A DNA stretch of 64,000 nt, from positions 1,374,256-1,438,255 of the forward strand of contig NZ_CP102097.1 of the NCBI RefSeq assembly GCF_024582835.1, in the 5' to 3' direction. A program made the translations under genes and the position numbers. Source of the DNA: Vibrio japonicus. GTDB taxonomy: Bacteria; Pseudomonadota; Gammaproteobacteria; Enterobacterales; Vibrionaceae. This document shows, in pieces, positions 26,093 through 35,373 of this stretch (the first letter of the stretch is position 1; each line of letters begins with the position of its first letter). The notes beneath the pieces are model-generated. The model had not been told where the DNA came from, did no database searches, and saw only the letters and a program-made list of their open reading frames with translations.

Positions 26093-27043
26093 TTACAGCT
26101 TAGCTGCGATCATGTCTTCAAGTTTACCTTGGTCGATCGCGAAGTTGCGGATACCTTCAGCAAGCTTCTCTACTGCCATTGGATCTTGGTTGTGATCCCA
26201 TAGGAACTCAGCGTGAGTCATTGGAGCAGGGCGATCTGCCGCACCGTTAGAGTCAACTAGCTTCTCAACGACTTCACCTTCCGCTGCTTCTAGTTCAGCA
26301 AGTAGAGCAGGAGCGATAGTTAGACGGTCACAGCCAGCTAGCTCTAGGATCTCACCGATGTTACGGAAGCTTGCGCCCATTACGACAGTTTTGTAGCCGT
26401 ACTCTTTGTAGTAGTTGTAGATGCTAGTTACAGATAGCACGCCTGGATCTTCTGAAGCTTCGAAGTCACGGCCTTCTTTCGCTTTGTACCAGTCCATGAT
26501 ACGACCAACGAATGGAGAAATTAGGAATACGCCAGCTTCAGCACATGCACGTGCTTGAGCGAATGAGAATAGAAGAGTTAGGTTACAGTTGATGCCTTCT
26601 TTCTCAAGGATTTCAGCTGCGCGGATACCTTCCCAAGTAGACGCTAGTTTGATTAGGATGCGGTCGTTAGTGATGCCAGCATCGTTGTACATTTTCACTA
26701 GCTGACGAGCTTTCGCTACGCTGCCTTCCATATCGTAAGAAAGACGTGCGTCAACTTCTGTAGAGATACGACCTGGAATAGTTTTTAGGATTTCTTTACC
26801 GATGTTTACCGCAAGCATGTCACAAGTGTCTTGAACTTGTTGTGCTTTATCATCGCTTTGTGCTTTCGCGTATTCGATTGAAGCGTCGATTAGAGGCGCG
26901 TACTCTTCGATTTGAGCAGCTTTTAGAATCAGAGAAGGGTTAGTTGTTGCATCTTCTGGCTGGTACTTTTTAATTGCGTCGATTTCACCAGTGTCAGCTA
27001 CTACAGTCGTGAGTTTACGAAGTTGCTCTAATTTGTTGCTCAT
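26093..27043 (-). CDS. tal: Transaldolase
   Basis: 316 residues, the size of the E. coli TalB type. The Schiff-base lysine lies in [13 protein letters not shown] (about K132), with the conserved TTNPSLI near residue 33 and [18 protein letters not shown] near 155. It transfers dihydroxyacetone units in the pentose phosphate pathway. ATG 27043 is chosen because AGGA lies 8 nt upstream; a further ATG at 27052 overlaps that ribosome site. Divergent from a SorC-type regulator across a 465-nt gap. Confidence 0.96.
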   Translation of the reverse strand: MSNKLEQLRKLTTVVADTGEIDAIKKYQPEDATTNPSLILKAAQIEEYAPLIDASIEYAKAQSDDKAQQVQDTCDMLAVNIGKEILKTIPGRISTEVDARLSYDMEGSVAKARQLVKMYNDAGITNDRILIKLASTWEGIRAAEILEKEGINCNLTLLFSFAQARACAEAGVFLISPFVGRIMDWYKAKEGRDFEASEDPGVLSVTSIYNYYKEYGYKTVVMGASFRNIGEILELAGCDRLTIAPALLAELEAAEGEVVEKLVDSNGAADRPAPMTHAEFLWDHNQDPMAVEKLAEGIRNFAIDQGKLEDMIAAKL

Positions 27044-27066
27044 TTCGATCATCCTATTTCATGGGG

Positions 27067-27090
27067 TTCATACTCTTTGTGGAGTATGAA
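27067..27090 (-). other. Hairpin in the tal leader
   Basis: TTCATACTC (27067-27075) and GAGTATGAA (27082-27090) form a perfect 9-bp stem with a 6-nt loop, 24-47 nt upstream of the tal start. No T-run follows on the minus strand, so it is not a terminator. It could affect mRNA stability or bind a protein as an inverted repeat. Confidence 0.5.
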
Positions 27091-27508
27091 AAGTGCATTT
27101 GCAAGCGTGTTAGCTAATAGCAGCATAAATTTGTCTACCAGCCAACTTTTAACTTTTCAGCGTCAGAGTATTTGTTGTGAACATTTGTTCTAACGCTGAG
27201 TAAATGATGGGTTCATAATTATCTGTTCTGACCTGAAAGTCAATTGCTGATTGGGGGTGAAAGTGACATTCATCAATAAATTTTTCGATCTAACTTAAGC
27301 TATGTGCGAAATAAACGTTTGCCTATATGGAGTAAAGGTTGCGGGAGATGAGGCTCGTTAGATTTTTATGCTGAGAATTTGTTTTTGTGATGAGCAAATG
27401 TTGAAGTTCTATAGGGGTGTGACATATGCTACGCATGTGAGCGCTTGTAATAGCATTAAGTATTTGCCCAACTAATATGGGTACCATTCAAAGTGGGTCA
27501 GTTTGAAT
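27091..27508. other. Divergent regulatory gap between tal and the SorC gene
   Basis: About 420 nt without a coding frame. It should hold the tal promoter and that of the SorC-type gene. Seen: AAACGTTTGC at 27313-27322 (a LacI/PurR-like core), and AACATTTG near 27184 with its complement CAAATGTT near 27396. The imperfect GACATATGCTACGCATGTG near 27421 may be an operator. None is strong enough to name. Confidence 0.4.
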
Positions 27509-28513
27509 ATGAGTAAATCTATGAGTGATATGTCTGATGACAGTACAGACCTTCTGACTGAAATTTCGGTTGCCTATTATCAGGATGGGGCGACTCAAGA
27601 AGAGATATCTAAAAAGTTCTCGGTATCGCGAGCAAAAGTTGGCAGGATGCTCAAACAAGCCAGGGATGAAGGCATTGTAGAAATTACCGTAAAATACCAC
27701 CCAGTGTTCAGTGCCAAAATCGAGCAGAGATTGATCGAGCGCTTTGGCGTAAAACGCGCTTTGGTGGCGCTAGACCAGCCTAATGAAGAGCAGCAACGAC
27801 TTCAGGTTGCGGGTTTAGTCTCTAAATACATGGCGAGCACGTTACAGAATGGAACAGTTGTCACGGTTGGTCAGGGACGTAATGTGTCGGCTGTCGCGCA
27901 CCATGTTGGTGTCATCCCACAGAAAGACGTGAAATTCGTTTGTGGGATTGGCGGCATTCACCCACGCGGAGGGATGTATAATGCTGACCATATTTGTCGC
28001 CAGTTCGCCAAAAGCTACGGCGGTACGTCAGAAACCTTGTATGCGCCAGCGTATGCAGAAAATCGCGAACAAAAGATCGCCTTTATGCAAAATGCTACCG
28101 TCAAACAGACTTTAGACCTCGCGCGTAAAGCTGATGTGGCCTTGGTGGGTATCGGCGACATGAGTGAAAACAGCTACATGGTGGATTTAGGGTGGTTTAC
28201 CGCAGAAGAAGTGGTTCAGTCGCGCATGATGCAAGGTGTGGTTGGTGACTTCGCGGGCTATGACTTCTTCGATATCAACGGTGAAGCGGCCAAAACAGTA
28301 ATGAGTGACCGCATCATTGGCTTGGGAATTGACGAGTTTAAGTCGGTGTCTGAAGTGATCGCAATTGCAGCAGAAAACAGTAAACCGCTTGCACTATTAG
28401 GCGCATTAAGAACGGGTGCGATCGATGTGATCGCAACCAGCGTGAGTAACGCACTTACGGTATTAAACCTAGATGAGCAGATGCACGACGCTCAAGCAAG
28501 TGCCGCCGAATAA
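27509..28513 (+). CDS. SorC/DeoR-type sugar-binding transcriptional regulator
   Basis: About 334 residues. The N-terminal helix-turn-helix (about 18-60) is YYQDGATQEEISKKFSVSRAKVGRMLKQARDEGIVEI, typical of the SorC family. The C-terminal sugar-phosphate-binding domain has GQGRNVSAVAHHV and CGIGGIHPRGGMYNADHICR. It is divergent from tal-tkt and so may control the pentose phosphate genes in response to a phosphorylated sugar. The ATG at 27509 is my choice, but a TTG at 27503 has a better-placed GGG, so the start is uncertain by two codons. Confidence 0.9.
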   Translation: MSKSMSDMSDDSTDLLTEISVAYYQDGATQEEISKKFSVSRAKVGRMLKQARDEGIVEITVKYHPVFSAKIEQRLIERFGVKRALVALDQPNEEQQRLQVAGLVSKYMASTLQNGTVVTVGQGRNVSAVAHHVGVIPQKDVKFVCGIGGIHPRGGMYNADHICRQFAKSYGGTSETLYAPAYAENREQKIAFMQNATVKQTLDLARKADVALVGIGDMSENSYMVDLGWFTAEEVVQSRMMQGVVGDFAGYDFFDINGEAAKTVMSDRIIGLGIDEFKSVSEVIAIAAENSKPLALLGALRTGAIDVIATSVSNALTVLNLDEQMHDAQASAAE

Positions 28514-28547
28514 GATTCAGTCGGAAAATCTAAACCCATTGTGAGAG

Positions 28548-28578
28548 ACCCTAACGACTTTCGTGGTTAGGGTTCTTC
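28548..28578 (+). terminator. Terminator of the SorC gene
   Basis: ACCCTAAC (28548-28555) pairs with GTTAGGGT (28566-28573) with an inner CGA/TCG extension; TCTTCTTTC follows. It overlaps the last codons of the converging universal stress protein gene. Confidence 0.7.
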
Positions 28579-29511
28579 TTTCAACACCGGTGACTCAAAC
28601 GTATCTGGCTTGAGAGTGAGCACAGAACAATTCAATGTATTGAGCATGGATTCAGCGGTGTTGCCCATCACAAACCCTGCAATTCCCGTTCGAGACATTG
28701 AACCTAAGATCACTAAATCGACACCATTTTCGTTGACGTATTTGGGCAAAACGTCTCGCGCTTCCCCTTCCAATAATTCAACGCGGATTGGTACCTCGCT
28801 TTTTTTATGCGGGGCGAGTAGGTCGGTAAGACGTTGCGTGCGTTCTTGACGCATATTCTGAGAAAGTAACGCGACCTCAATGTCTTTATACCCACTCCAG
28901 TCTCTTAAAAATCCCTCATATTCGAGTCGCCACGCATGGCAAAAGACAAGCTCTGCTTTAATGGAAGCACAGAAATCTATCGATAAAGCAATCAGCTTAC
29001 TATTGAACGCTTGATACTCTTGGTTGGTCAGATCAAGGGCCACGACAACATTCTTTATTGGTTTGGAATCTGTACTGATGGCCCAAATGGGTATTTCAGA
29101 GTTGCGCATTAAATTGAGTGTATCACTGCCTCTCTGACACGCTTCTTCTTTGCCTTTTCGATGAGAATCTATAATCACCATTGACACTTGAGAATCATGA
29201 GCCTCTTTGATGATTTCAATATAGGGAATTCCCACTCGCACTTTGGTGGTAAAGGTGACCTTTGGATATTGTTTTTTCAGTGTTTGCGCGTGTTCGTCCA
29301 GAGATTGCTGATAGTACTGGGTGGCATTATCAAGAATATCTAACGCTGACCCTGAAACATTATAGTTCTGTTTAAACTCAGCCAATTCTTTAATCACCAC
29401 GAGCAAAGTGACGTTAGCTGAGCATTGGTTCGCGAAGACAAATGCCTCATGGAAGGCTTGAGTGATTTGTTGTTCAGGAGCAATGGGAACTAAGAGTTTA
29501 GTAAAAGCCAT
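28567..29511 (-). CDS. Tandem universal stress protein (two UspA domains)
   Basis: About 314 residues, two UspA-like domains (about 1-145 and 155-300), like UspE in length. The second domain keeps the ATP-binding signature LVILGSMSRTGIAGFVMGNTAE; the first has only a degenerate version (MVIIDSHRKGKEEACQRGSD), so nucleotide binding is expected in one domain. ATG 29511 has GGAG 5 nt upstream; an upstream in-frame start at 29529 lacks one. A cytoplasmic stress-response protein. Not linked to an operon here. Confidence 0.92.
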   Translation of the reverse strand: MAFTKLLVPIAPEQQITQAFHEAFVFANQCSANVTLLVVIKELAEFKQNYNVSGSALDILDNATQYYQQSLDEHAQTLKKQYPKVTFTTKVRVGIPYIEIIKEAHDSQVSMVIIDSHRKGKEEACQRGSDTLNLMRNSEIPIWAISTDSKPIKNVVVALDLTNQEYQAFNSKLIALSIDFCASIKAELVFCHAWRLEYEGFLRDWSGYKDIEVALLSQNMRQERTQRLTDLLAPHKKSEVPIRVELLEGEARDVLPKYVNENGVDLVILGSMSRTGIAGFVMGNTAESMLNTLNCSVLTLKPDTFESPVLKEEP

Positions 29512-29688
29512 GCGATCTCCCACAGTCATAGAATAGTGAATGAACTCAATTAACTATAGATAAGCGGCTATGAAATACCATTTTTGGCTTGTGCAAACTT
29601 AAGAATATGGGCGAAGTCTAGGATGGTAACGTGACGGTTTAAGATTAGGAAACGCCCTGTACTGAAGCAAGCAAAGGGGGTTTCCTTG

Positions 29689-29730
29689 TCTAAATCTACT
29701 TGTCTAAATCTACTTGTGTAAAGCGACTTG
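29689..29730. repeat. 14-bp tandem repeat, three copies
   Basis: Two perfect copies of TCTAAATCTACTTG (29689-29702, 29703-29716) and a third with three changes, TGTAAAGCGACTTG (29717-29730). It lies between the sulfurtransferase 3' end and the universal stress protein gene. Just upstream, GGAAAC (29648-29653) and GTTTCC (29680-29685) form the ends of a long imperfect hairpin. Copy number may vary between strains. Confidence 0.8.
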
Positions 29731-29747
29731 AATAAAGCGAAGGGTGT

Positions 29748-30575
29748 TTATTCGATTGGTAGCGATTGGTTTCCGCCCCAATCTGTCCATGAACCGTCAT
29801 ATACCGATAGATTCTGGTACCCACACATCTGCGCAGCGAGCAAGATAATGCAGGCCGTCACGCCAGAACCACAACTGAATAGATATTGGTCTTTGTTTTT
29901 TGGAAGCACCGGTGACAAAACCTTGTTTAACTCTTCAGGTGATTTCATTCGGTATTTGTCCATCACATGAGCGAATGGCAGGCAAACAGAGTTAGGAATA
30001 TGACCGCTTCGAATACCTGCTCTTGGCTCTGGCACTTCTGCGTTAAAACGTTGATGAGATCGGGCGTCGACCGTAAGGCTGTTAGGCTCTGTGATTTGTT
30101 TGTGAACATAAGTGGCATCGACAAAGGCATTCGGATTTAGAGTGCCTTGAAAATTACCGCGATGCTCTGACTCTGAGTAAGTCTGCACGAGTGGGTAATG
30201 TTGCTCCTTCCACGCAGTTAAACCACCATCGAGTATGTACACTTCTTCGTGTCCCATGGCTTTAAACATCCACCACGCGCGGGGAGAGGCAAATGTGCCG
30301 CTGTTATCATAAACCACGATGATTGAGTCGTTATTAATGCCTATCTCCTGAGCAAGCAGGTTAAACCGCTCTTCACTGGGCATCATGTGAGGTAGGGAAG
30401 ACTCCGGATCACAGAAGACGTTGTCGTAGTCGAACCTAATCGAGTTTGGAATCAAGTTCTCTTTGTCTTTTTCCGTCTCAGAAGGAATTTGAAAATTGAT
30501 GCTGGCATCGAGAATGACAAGATTAGCAAGCGAAGATTGAGCTCTAAGCCATTGTGGGGTAACCAGTGGAGACAT
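29748..30575 (-). CDS. sseA: Sulfurtransferase (3-mercaptopyruvate type)
   Basis: About 275 residues, two rhodanese domains. The active-site loop CGSGVTA in the second domain (about residue 230) is that of mercaptopyruvate sulfurtransferases such as SseA, rather than the CRKGVT loop of thiosulfate sulfurtransferases. ATG 30575 has AAGGA 7 nt upstream. It is the last gene after moeA, moeB and a small membrane protein, so it may supply persulfide sulfur for molybdopterin or thio-modification (inference). Expected location cytoplasm. Confidence 0.9.
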   Translation of the reverse strand: MSPLVTPQWLRAQSSLANLVILDASINFQIPSETEKDKENLIPNSIRFDYDNVFCDPESSLPHMMPSEERFNLLAQEIGINNDSIIVVYDNSGTFASPRAWWMFKAMGHEEVYILDGGLTAWKEQHYPLVQTYSESEHRGNFQGTLNPNAFVDATYVHKQITEPNSLTVDARSHQRFNAEVPEPRAGIRSGHIPNSVCLPFAHVMDKYRMKSPEELNKVLSPVLPKNKDQYLFSCGSGVTACIILLAAQMCGYQNLSVYDGSWTDWGGNQSLPIE

Positions 30576-30626
30576 AAACCATTCCTTTTTCTTTTCGCTA
30601 TTTTCATTAAGTATGATTGTCATTCA

Positions 30627-30935
30627 TCAAGGGGAACAACTAACAAATTTATAGGACGTGATTGCCGTCGCGGGATCTTGTTTTACTTTAAAGGTGACAT
30701 TGTAACCTTTTGGGCATTGAGTTGCTTCAGGGGCCTGAATAAGAATGAGCTTATCATGCTGAGTACGAACATTCAGATAGCGGCGGTGACCGTCTAAAGA
30801 TTGAGTGAGCGTTTGAGAAATGACAATCCCTGAATCAACCTCACCGTTGTCCTTTGGCTGGATGAAGATGACGAGAGTTAAAACAAGAATACTGAGAATA
30901 AAGGTGGCTAAGTAAATCTTGGGATTGTCCATCAT
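30627..30935 (-). CDS. Small membrane-anchored protein, unknown
   Basis: About 102 residues. One N-terminal membrane segment (IYLATFILSILVLTLVIFI, about 7-25), then a periplasmic or cytoplasmic tail with two cysteines (ATQCPKGYN, FVSCSP) that could form a disulfide if periplasmic. No family recognised. CAGGAG lies 9 nt before ATG 30935. It sits in the moeA-moeB-sseA operon; its conservation there has not been checked. Confidence 0.75.
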   Translation of the reverse strand: MMDNPKIYLATFILSILVLTLVIFIQPKDNGEVDSGIVISQTLTQSLDGHRRYLNVRTQHDKLILIQAPEATQCPKGYNVTFKVKQDPATAITSYKFVSCSP

Positions 30936-30977
30936 AAATAGAAACTCCTGCCACCTGAGTGAGGAAGTCAAATCAGC

Positions 30978-31730
30978 CTAGGAACCGCACACCGGACAAT
31001 TAGGAATTTTCATCAGATTCATTTCTCGCCATGACATCGTCAACGCGTCTAGAATGAGAATCTTTCCTTGTTTTGGTGTGCCATAGTTAGCGATGACTTT
31101 AATTGCTTCCATGGCTTGCACTGCACCAACAATGCCAACGACTGGCGCCATAACTCCTGCTTCTACACAACTTAAGGCTGCGTTGCCAAATAGAGTACTT
31201 AAGCATTGATAACATGGCTGAGAGGGATCTTGGTAGGTAAAGACGCTAACTTGGCCTTCCATACGAATGGCTGCACCTGACACCAGTGGCGTTTTTAGCT
31301 CAAAACACAGTTTGTTGAGCTGATTTCTCGTTTCAACGTTATCCGATGCGTCCAATACCAAGGTGTGCTGGGCAATCAGATCTTTCAGCTCAATATCTGA
31401 CAAACGTTTGTCGACAGTGGCAATCTCTAAATAGGGATTGAGCTGCGCTAGCGACTCTGCTGCTGAGTCGACTTTCTTTTTGCCTATATCAGCATCATGG
31501 TGAAGCACTTGGCGTTGCAGGTTTGATAGCTCAACCACATCATCATCAATCAGGGTCAATTTACCTACGCCAGCGGTCGCAAGGTATTGGCTGGATGCAC
31601 AACCCAAACCACCAGCGCCCAGCACTAAGATAGAGCTCTGTTTCAGTGCTTCTTGACCGTCAAAATCAAACTGCTTGAGAATGATCTGTCGGTTGTAGCG
31701 AAGCATCTCTTGATCAGACAGGATCTCCAA
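30978..31730 (-). CDS. moeB: Molybdopterin-synthase adenylyltransferase
   Basis: 250 residues, full ThiF/MoeB fold. Nucleotide-binding GAGGLGCASSQYLATAGVG (about 37-55), the RQVLH segment, and zinc-binding pairs CYQC (about 172-175) and CPVC near the C-terminus. It adenylates the C-terminal Gly of MoaD for sulfur loading. TTG start with AGGAG 6 nt upstream. The gene follows moeA by 9 nt. Confidence 0.94.
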   Translation of the reverse strand: MEILSDQEMLRYNRQIILKQFDFDGQEALKQSSILVLGAGGLGCASSQYLATAGVGKLTLIDDDVVELSNLQRQVLHHDADIGKKKVDSAAESLAQLNPYLEIATVDKRLSDIELKDLIAQHTLVLDASDNVETRNQLNKLCFELKTPLVSGAAIRMEGQVSVFTYQDPSQPCYQCLSTLFGNAALSCVEAGVMAPVVGIVGAVQAMEAIKVIANYGTPKQGKILILDALTMSWREMNLMKIPNCPVCGS

Positions 31731-31739
31731 AGTCAGCTC

Positions 31740-32975
31740 CTAGTAAAGGGTTGAATTGAATAGCTGGATATTGACGGTTTCACCGACTTCTACACGACCA
31801 CGTTCACGTTCAAGCACGACAAAGCAGTTGGCCAAACTCATAGAACGGAATGCGCCAGAACTCTGGTTACCGGTAGTTTCAACCACAAATTTACCGTCTT
31901 CAATCGTGTATATACCGCGCTGGTAATCGGTTCTTCCCGGTGCTTTCTTAAACGCCGTTTTGGTGGTTGCAGGAATCGATTCTGGCGCTTTCCATTCTGT
32001 ATGGCCTGATAGTTTAGCAAGCATAGGCTGAACCAATACATACATAGTCAACACAGCGGATACTGGGTTACCCGGTAGGCCACAGAACCAAGCCGTCGAT
32101 AGTTTGCCAAACGCGAACGGTTTACCCGGTTTAATCGCTAATTTCCAAAAGCCAATTTCCCCCAGTTCTTCAAGGATGTCTTTGGTGTAATCGGCTTCAC
32201 CAACGCTGACACCGCCTGAAGTCACAACAACATCAGCTAAAGACTGCGCCTGTTCAAAGGTGGCTTTTAGCGTTTCAGGGCAATCTGGAATGATACCTAG
32301 ATCGATAGGCTCACAACCAAAATTTTCAATCAGCGGTTTAATGCCGTATCGGTTGCTGTCGTAGATTTGACCTTCAGCCAAAGGTTGACCTAGAGGTTTT
32401 AACTCATCACCGGTTGAGAAGAACGCGACGCGCGGTTTGCGCACAACCGTCACATGGCTAATACCTAGCGTGGCGATCATTGGAATATCACGGGATGTAA
32501 GACGTGCACCTTTCGGCAAAACAATGTCACCTTTACGGATGTCATCGCCAGTAGGGCGGATATTGTTTTGCGGCTTTACGTCTGTTTGCGTGAAAGTAAC
32601 ACCATGTTCAGTGACTTCGGTGTTCTCCTGCATAATGACCGCGTCACATCCATCGGGGATCTTTGCGCCAGTCATAATGCGTACGCAGCTGCCTTGTGGC
32701 CATTCACCGTCAAAAGGCTGGCCAGCAAAAGACTTACCCGCGACAGGCATAGTGGCATTGTTGTTCAGGTCGGCAATACGAATTGCATAGCCGTCCATTG
32801 CAGAGTTATCAAACGGAGGTACGAAAATAGGAGAGAGGATGTCTTCCGCCAACACATACCCAATGGCATCAGCAAGAGGTAACTGTAATGTGGTTTGAAT
32901 TGGTTTAATACGCGATAGCATGTTCTCCATCGCATCTTCAAGTGGCATCAAGCCTGGCGCATCACAACAGCCCAT
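31740..32975 (-). CDS. moeA: Molybdopterin molybdenumtransferase
   Basis: 411 residues, the usual MoeA size. The motifs [53 protein letters not shown] and GLPGNPVSA are all present. It inserts molybdate into adenylylated molybdopterin. AGGA lies 8 nt before the ATG. First gene of the moeA-moeB operon, divergent from folE. Confidence 0.95.
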   Translation of the reverse strand: MGCCDAPGLMPLEDAMENMLSRIKPIQTTLQLPLADAIGYVLAEDILSPIFVPPFDNSAMDGYAIRIADLNNNATMPVAGKSFAGQPFDGEWPQGSCVRIMTGAKIPDGCDAVIMQENTEVTEHGVTFTQTDVKPQNNIRPTGDDIRKGDIVLPKGARLTSRDIPMIATLGISHVTVVRKPRVAFFSTGDELKPLGQPLAEGQIYDSNRYGIKPLIENFGCEPIDLGIIPDCPETLKATFEQAQSLADVVVTSGGVSVGEADYTKDILEELGEIGFWKLAIKPGKPFAFGKLSTAWFCGLPGNPVSAVLTMYVLVQPMLAKLSGHTEWKAPESIPATTKTAFKKAPGRTDYQRGIYTIEDGKFVVETTGNQSSGAFRSMSLANCFVVLERERGRVEVGETVNIQLFNSTLY

Positions 32976-33153
32976 AACAAAATCCTAAGTGTTTATAATA
33001 ATTTGTTTTGGCCACTCTACCACATAATTGATAATGGCAATAATGACCCCCCATAAAATATGGGTGTAATTATTCAAAAATCCGAGTATCCTTGTCTGCC
33101 ATCCTAAAGGGGTAATCTCGTATTGGGATTCTTGACGAATAAGAGGAAGTGGA

Positions 33154-33807
33154 ATGTCAGGTCTTAGCGAATCAGCAATGTTGGTAAAAGATGCGCTAGA
33201 ACGTCGAGGATTAGAGACACCAATGGTGCCTAATCAGTTCAGCAGAGAAGAGAAAAAAGAGAAGATTCAGTATCATATGCGTGAAATCTTATCTCTGTTA
33301 GAGCTCGACCTCACTGATGACAGCCTAGAAGAAACACCGCATCGTATTGCAAAAATGTACGTCGATGAAATCTTCTCGGGTCTAGATTATTCAAATTTCC
33401 CGAAGATCACGGTCATTGAGAATAAAATGGACGTGAGTGAAATGGTGCGGGTGAAAGACATCACTGTGACCAGCACTTGCGAACACCACTTAGTAACGAT
33501 TGATGGTCGTGCAGCGGTGGCTTACATTCCGCGTGGCAAGATCATTGGTCTTTCGAAGATCAACCGCATTGTACGCTTTTTTGCTCAACGCCCTCAGGTT
33601 CAAGAGCGAATGACGCAACAAATTTTGGTGGCGCTACAAACGTTGCTGGAATCTGATGATGTGGCTGTTACGATTGATGCAACGCATTATTGCGTGAAGT
33701 CCCGTGGTGTTATGGACGCGACAAGCGAAACGACAACCACAGCTTTAGGCGGAATATTTAAGTCCAATCCAGCGACAAGGCACGAATTTTTACACGGAAT
33801 TCGTTGA
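33154..33807 (+). CDS. folE: GTP cyclohydrolase I
   Basis: 217 residues. Zinc and active-site motifs: TSTCEHHL (Cys and His of the zinc site), [21 protein letters not shown] and HYCVKSRGV. It makes dihydroneopterin triphosphate from GTP, the first step to folate. GAGGAAG precedes the ATG. Divergent from moeA; both enzymes belong to pterin biology, although molybdopterin itself comes from GTP by a separate route. Confidence 0.96.
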   Translation: MSGLSESAMLVKDALERRGLETPMVPNQFSREEKKEKIQYHMREILSLLELDLTDDSLEETPHRIAKMYVDEIFSGLDYSNFPKITVIENKMDVSEMVRVKDITVTSTCEHHLVTIDGRAAVAYIPRGKIIGLSKINRIVRFFAQRPQVQERMTQQILVALQTLLESDDVAVTIDATHYCVKSRGVMDATSETTTTALGGIFKSNPATRHEFLHGIR

Positions 33808-33835
33808 TACGCTTCGATTGACAACAGATTGATTT

Positions 33836-33866
33836 AAAACCGCTTCCCAGTCGAAGCGGTTTTTCG
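33836..33866 (+). terminator. Terminator of folE
   Basis: An 11-bp perfect stem (AAAACCGCTTC with GAAGCGGTTTT), a 6-nt loop and a T-rich tail, 29 nt past the folE stop codon. Confidence 0.88.
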
Positions 33867-33916
33867 TTTCGCTGAGTTCACACTGTAAATTCAGCGTCTC
33901 TTTGAAAGGTATAGAT

Positions 33917-35293
33917 GTGACTACTTCATTTAAAACACTGGGCTTGCGAGCAGAATTATTAGAAACACTAGACTCGCTAGGCTACACAGAAATGACCGCG
34001 ATCCAGCAACAAGCGTTGCCTATCGTTTTGGAAGGCAAAGACGTGATCGGTCAAGGTAAAACGGGTTCTGGTAAGACAGCGGCATTTTCGCTGGGCTTGT
34101 TAAGCAACCTAAATGTACAACGCTTCCGCGTGCAAACACTGGTACTGTGTCCAACACGTGAATTGGCAGACCAAGTAGCAACAGAGATCCGCACACTGGC
34201 TCGCGGCATTCACAACATTAAAGTGTTAACACTGTGCGGCGGTATGCCAATGGGGCCACAAATCGGTTCACTAGAGCACGGTGCGCATATTTTAGTGGGA
34301 ACACCGGGTCGTATTTTGGATCACATGTCGAAAGGACGTATCAGCTTAGATGAGCTAAATACCTTAGTTCTTGATGAAGCAGACCGTATGCTAGACATGG
34401 GCTTTGAAGACGCGATTGACACCATTATCGAACAAGCACCGACAGATCGTCAGACATTGCTGTTCAGTGCAACTTTCCCGCACAACATCGAAACACTCGC
34501 TGCGAAAGTGATGAAGCAGCCAGAAATGGTAAAAGTGGAATCTACCCACCAACATAGCACTATCGAGCAGCGTTTCTTTAAACTGAACACGACCGAAGAA
34601 CGCGATGATGCATTGGAAGCGTTGTTACTGACGCACAAACCAGAGTCATCAGTCGTGTTCTGTAACACTAAGAAAGAAGTGCAGAACGTCACTGATGAGC
34701 TAGGCCATCGTGGTTTTAGCGTGGTAGAACTGCATGGTGATATGGAACAGCGTGAGCGAGAACAAGCGTTAACCATGTTTGCTAACAAGAGTATCTCTAT
34801 TTTGGTTGCAACAGACGTCGCGGCACGCGGCCTTGATGTTGATAACCTAGACGCGGTGTTTAACTTTGAATTGTCACGCGATCCAGAAGTGCACGTGCAC
34901 CGTATTGGTCGTACTGGTCGCGCGGGTTCGAAAGGTATCGCGTTTAGTTTCTACAGCGAAAAAGAAGAGTATCGCGTTGCGCGTATCGATGAGTACATGG
35001 ACATCGCTATTTCGCCTTCAAGCCTACCAGAAAAGCCAGTTGAGCGACCATTCTACCCAAGTATGCAAACGATCCAGATCCTTGCTGGTAAAAAGCAGAA
35101 AGTACGCGCGGGCGACATTTTGGGTGCGTTGACTAAACAAGCGGGCATTGATGGTAAGAAAATTGGCAAAATCAATATCTTACCTATGGTTTCCTATGTG
35201 GCGATAGAGCATGAAGTTGTCAAATCAGCACTGAAGCAACTGCAAACTGGCAAAATGAAAGGTCGTAACTTCAAAGCGCGTGTAATGAAGTAA
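33917..35293 (+). CDS. dbpA: ATP-dependent RNA helicase DbpA
   Basis: About 458 residues. DEAD-box motifs: GQGKTGSGKTAAF (motif I), PTRELADQV, DEADRML, SAT, and HRIGRTGRAG (motif VI). The C-terminal DbpA-type RNA-binding domain (about 385-458, KVRAGDILGALTKQAG…IGKINI) targets 23S rRNA hairpin 92. GTG 33917 is chosen (AAAGG 7 nt upstream); an in-frame TTG at 33902 precedes the ribosome site. Ribosome assembly factor. Confidence 0.95.
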   Translation: MTTSFKTLGLRAELLETLDSLGYTEMTAIQQQALPIVLEGKDVIGQGKTGSGKTAAFSLGLLSNLNVQRFRVQTLVLCPTRELADQVATEIRTLARGIHNIKVLTLCGGMPMGPQIGSLEHGAHILVGTPGRILDHMSKGRISLDELNTLVLDEADRMLDMGFEDAIDTIIEQAPTDRQTLLFSATFPHNIETLAAKVMKQPEMVKVESTHQHSTIEQRFFKLNTTEERDDALEALLLTHKPESSVVFCNTKKEVQNVTDELGHRGFSVVELHGDMEQREREQALTMFANKSISILVATDVAARGLDVDNLDAVFNFELSRDPEVHVHRIGRTGRAGSKGIAFSFYSEKEEYRVARIDEYMDIAISPSSLPEKPVERPFYPSMQTIQILAGKKQKVRAGDILGALTKQAGIDGKKIGKINILPMVSYVAIEHEVVKSALKQLQTGKMKGRNFKARVMK

Positions 35294-35321
35294 ACTGCCA
35301 ATACAGCGATTGTAGATAAAC

Positions 35322-35353
35322 AAAGGCCAACGAATTCATCGTTGGCCTTTTTC
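35322..35353. terminator. Bidirectional terminator between dbpA and msrAB
   Basis: AAAGGCCAACG (35322-35332) pairs with CGTTGGCCTTT (35340-35350), with a 7-nt loop and TTC after it. It serves dbpA (+) and, on the other strand, the msrAB gene. Confidence 0.88.
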
Positions 35354-35373
35354 TTGCCCGACATTTGGATGGA

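Noticed and set aside
32437..32790. A 117-codon open frame on the plus strand opposite moeA
   Set aside because: It lies entirely inside moeA, which has all family motifs; the opposite frame shows no domain.
33050..33064. CCCATA-AAA-TATGGG hairpin between moeA and folE, considered as a molybdenum cofactor riboswitch
   Set aside because: It is far too small for that riboswitch and lacks its conserved elements; six base pairs are easily met by chance.
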